Origin: Gemmatimonadota bacterium
GTDB taxonomy: Bacteria > Gemmatimonadota > Gemmatimonadetes > Longimicrobiales > Gaopeijiaceae
DNA: 64,000 bases
Direction of reading: 5' to 3'
NCBI GenBank assembly: GCA_022560615.1
Contig: JADFSR010000001.1
Span: forward strand, 124,001-188,000
Shown here piece after piece: positions 61,508 through 64,000 of this stretch. Made by a program: the position numbers and the translations under genes. The notes beneath the pieces were generated by a model. That model ran no database searches and had not been told where the DNA came from. It saw only the letters and a list, made by a program, of their open reading frames with translations. The stretch's first letter is position 1. Each line of letters begins with the position of its first letter.

Positions 61508-64000
61508 CTAATCGGCACCCGAAGGCAACGGCTCAAGAGTCACGAGCTCGCGCGACGACGCGCGGGCCTCCGCTCGGAGCACGGCCTCCTGCCAAAGTGA
61601 GTAGATCGCTGGAATCACGAGGAGGGTCAGGACCGTGGCCGAAATCATGCCACCGACCATCGGCGCCGCAATTCGGCGCATGACGGTCGCTCCGGCGCCG
61701 TGGCCCCAGAATATCGGCAGCAGACCGCCCACGATCGCCGTGACCGTCATGATGATGGGACGGACGCGGAGCACCGCCCCCTGCATGATGGCTTCCCGCA
61801 GGGAGGCGACGCTCGGCTCCCTCCGCTTGTGTTCGCGCCATGCATTGCCGAGGTAGAGCAGCATGATCACCCCGATCTCCGCCGCGACACCGTTGAGAGC
61901 GATGAAGCCCACTCCCGTGGCAACGGACCAGTTGAAGCCGAGGACGGCCAGAATCAGCACGCCGCCCACGAGGCTGAACGGGAGAGTGAGCATCACGATC
62001 AGCGTCTCGCCCAAGGCCCCGAAGTTGATGTAGAGGAGGAGGAAGATGATGAGCAGTGTCGCCGGGACCACGACCTTCAGCTTCTCCTGGGCCCGCTGCA
62101 TGTACTCGTATTGCCCGGACCAGGTGAGCGTGTAGCCCGGCGGGAGCTCCACCATCTGGGACACCACCTCCTGAGCGGCCGCGACGTAGGAGCCCAGGTC
62201 GCTCTGCTCGACGTCCACGAATACCCACGCCGTGGGGACCGCCTGTTCGGTTTTCACCACCATGGGGCCATCCACGATGCGGATCTCAGCGACCTGCCCG
62301 AGTGGGATCTGCGCGACCCCCATGGCACTACTCCCGCCCATCGAGGCGGTCGGCGCCATCCCGTCGATCCCGGCCATCGTGGCCGGTGTGACCATGTCAT
62401 CCATGCCGGTGCTCCGGGATCCGACCGGAATCAGAATCTCCGCCAGCTTCTCGGGCTGGTCCCGAAGCTCCTGGGGATAGCGCACGCGCACGGAGTAGCG
62501 CTCTCTCCCCTCGACCGTCCGCGTGATGCTCATGCCACCCACCGCCGATGCGATCACCATCTGAATCGTCGCGACGCTGATCCCGTATCGGGCCGCCGCG
62601 TCGCGATCGATGTCGATGTCCAGATACGACCCGGAAACGACCCGCTCTCCGACGGCCGACCGAGTGCCCGGAACGGTCCGCACCGCCGCCTCCACCTCGG
62701 TCGCGAGTCTCTCGAGCACGGCCAGCTCCGGACCGAAGATCTTCACGCCCACCGGGGTTCGGATTCCGGTCGCGAGCATGTCGATGCGTCCCTTGATGGG
62801 CATCGTCCAGGAATTGGTCACACCGGCCATGCGAAGCTCGGCGTCCATCTCCTCGATCAGCGTCTCCTGCGTCATCCCCGGGCGCCATTCCTCCTCTGGC
62901 TTCAGCACGATGGTCGTCTCGATCATCGAGAGGGGAGCTGGATCCGTGGCCGTCGTGGCTCGGCCGGCCTTGCCGAAAACGCTCTCGACTTCGGGGAACG
63001 TCGCGAGAATCGAGTCTTGAACCCGCAGTATGTCTTGGACCTTCGCAACGCTGACCCCGGGAAGGGTGGTCGGCATGAAGAGGATGGTGCCTTCGTTGAG
63101 GGGCGGCATGAACTCCGAACCCAGGCGACGAAGCGGTAATACCGTCAGCACGAGCACCGCCACCGCCACCGCGATGACCGGCCAGCGGTAGTTGAGCACG
63201 GTCTCCAGAATCGGACGGTACAGCGACATGAGGACCCGGTTGACCGGATTCTTGTGCTCCCTATGGATCCGTCCCTGGATGAACAGCCCCATCGTCACGG
63301 GAACCAGGGTCAGGGAGAGCAAGCTCGCACTCGCCATCGCGAGCGTCTTGGTCCACGCCAGCGGCTTGAAGAGTCGACCTTCCTGGGCCTCCAGGCTGAA
63401 GACGGGGAGGAACGACACGGTGATGATGAGCAGGGAGAAGAAGAGCGCAGGACCCACTTCCTTGGAGGACCGCACGACCACCTCCCAGCGCTCCTTCGAC
63501 GTCAACAACCGGGTGTGGAGGTAATCTCCTCCTTCATCGCCGGGAATCGAGACGCCCAGCTCCTTCGCTCGTCGTCGCTTCTCGTCGATGGCGCGCTCCA
63601 GGTGCTTGTGCATGTTCTCGACCATCACGATCGCGGCGTCGATCATCGCACCGATGGCGATGGCGATACCACCGAGGCTCATGATGTCGGCTCCCAGGCC
63701 GAGCCCGCGCATCGCGATGAACGCCATCAGGATGCCGAGAGGCAGCGTGAGGATCACGACGAGCGCGCTGCGCACGTGGACCAGGAAGATCACGGTGACC
63801 AGCGCCACCACGAGCGACTCCTCGAGGAGCTTTTCCTTGAGGGTGTCGACGGCCCTGTGGATCAGATCCGAGCGGTCGTACACCGGCCTGATGACCAGCC
63901 CTTCCGGGAATCCCGACTCGATCGCCGCGAGCTTGGCCTTCACGCGGTCGATCGTGGCCAGCGCGTTCTCACCGTAGCGCATGATGACGATACCGCCAAC
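61508..64000 (-). CDS. cusA: CusA/CzcA-type heavy-metal RND efflux pump, N-terminal part outside the window
   Basis: The frame is open to the window end; 830 residues are present, so roughly the first 200 are missing. GGIAIAIGAMIDAAIVMVENMHKHLE is the proton-relay membrane helix of heavy-metal RND pumps, and RIDMLATGIRTPVGVKIFG matches the CusA periplasmic block that holds a copper-binding Met. A Met-rich insert (about 62320-62412) sits between GSRSTG and IPLGQVAEIRI. It would export Cu(I) or Ag(I) with a CusB/CusC pair expected upstream, to the right of the window. Confidence 0.92.
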   Translation of the reverse strand, partial: VGGIVIMRYGENALATIDRVKAKLAAIESGFPEGLVIRPVYDRSDLIHRAVDTLKEKLLEESLVVALVTVIFLVHVRSALVVILTLPLGILMAFIAMRGLGLGADIMSLGGIAIAIGAMIDAAIVMVENMHKHLERAIDEKRRRAKELGVSIPGDEGGDYLHTRLLTSKERWEVVVRSSKEVGPALFFSLLIITVSFLPVFSLEAQEGRLFKPLAWTKTLAMASASLLSLTLVPVTMGLFIQGRIHREHKNPVNRVLMSLYRPILETVLNYRWPVIAVAVAVLVLTVLPLRRLGSEFMPPLNEGTILFMPTTLPGVSVAKVQDILRVQDSILATFPEVESVFGKAGRATTATDPAPLSMIETTIVLKPEEEWRPGMTQETLIEEMDAELRMAGVTNSWTMPIKGRIDMLATGIRTPVGVKIFGPELAVLERLATEVEAAVRTVPGTRSAVGERVVSGSYLDIDIDRDAAARYGISVATIQMVIASAVGGMSITRTVEGRERYSVRVRYPQELRDQPEKLAEILIPVGSRSTGMDDMVTPATMAGIDGMAPTASMGGSSAMGVAQIPLGQVAEIRIVDGPMVVKTEQAVPTAWVFVDVEQSDLGSYVAAAQEVVSQMVELPPGYTLTWSGQYEYMQRAQEKLKVVVPATLLIIFLLLYINFGALGETLIVMLTLPFSLVGGVLILAVLGFNWSVATGVGFIALNGVAAEIGVIMLLYLGNAWREHKRREPSVASLREAIMQGAVLRVRPIIMTVTAIVGGLLPIFWGHGAGATVMRRIAAPMVGGMISATVLTLLVIPAIYSLWQEAVLRAEARASSRELVTLEPLPSGAD

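Overview
This is a GC-rich, gene-dense chromosomal window of 64 kb. The organism looks like a Gram-negative, environmental, didermic bacterium. Several families here are common in Gemmatimonadota and Acidobacteriota: DUF5916 outer-membrane proteins, VPS10/BNR repeat secreted proteins with RGG tracts, paired DUF1501/DUF1800 proteins, D-aminoacylase-like amidohydrolases and PHM-like cytochromes. I infer Gemmatimonadota or a relative, but no rRNA or other taxonomic marker is present. I saw no tRNA, rRNA or CRISPR array.

Region 1 (1-28.4 kb) is mostly housekeeping: a cut DUF5916 protein, an amidohydrolase, a YpdA-like reductase, a large BNR-repeat secreted protein, YgfZ, SirB1, Lon with an unusual basic tail, gamma-glutamyltransferase, Nudix, DUF1501/DUF1800 and a GHKL ATPase. 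Two genes here are read through in-frame UGA codons. One is a lipoprotein peroxiredoxin with a YRGHW-Sec-PFC active site, and the other is SelD with Sec at its catalytic position. Each has a SECIS-like hairpin just downstream of the UGA.

Region 2 (28.4-42.6 kb) looks like an anaerobic or nitric-oxide respiration island. On the minus strand lies usp-CBS-hemN-hemY-hemH-porin, then a small membrane protein, then rrf2-nirK-sulfocyanin. On the plus strand are tetR-ric, a secreted Ig-like protein with a cytochrome c/PHM-like copper protein, and a small secreted protein. Nearly every transcription unit in this island is preceded by copies of a palindrome close to GTGGGGAAATCCCC. They are sometimes arranged in arrays with about 23-26 bp spacing. 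I propose that they are operators of one regulon.

Region 3 (42.8-52.5 kb) is a ten-gene operon with almost every junction overlapping. It encodes the anaerobic benzoyl-CoA pathway: Oah/BamA-type ring hydrolase, dienoyl-CoA hydratase, the four ATP-dependent benzoyl-CoA reductase subunits (CBAD), a 99-residue unknown protein, hydroxyacyl-CoA dehydrogenase, a membrane iron-sulfur protein and tryptophanase. No benzoate-CoA ligase and no soluble ferredoxin are present.

Region 4 (53-64 kb) appears devoted to copper or periplasmic redox stress. It holds a sensor kinase and a sigma-54 activator, cupredoxins, a sigma-54 promoter ahead of a plastocyanin-like gene, a His-rich lipoprotein, a porin, a small cytochrome c, a DUF302 protein and a CusA-type RND pump that runs off the right end. 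Inside this cluster is the terminus of an IS21-like element flanked by imperfect duplicates of the local gene ends.
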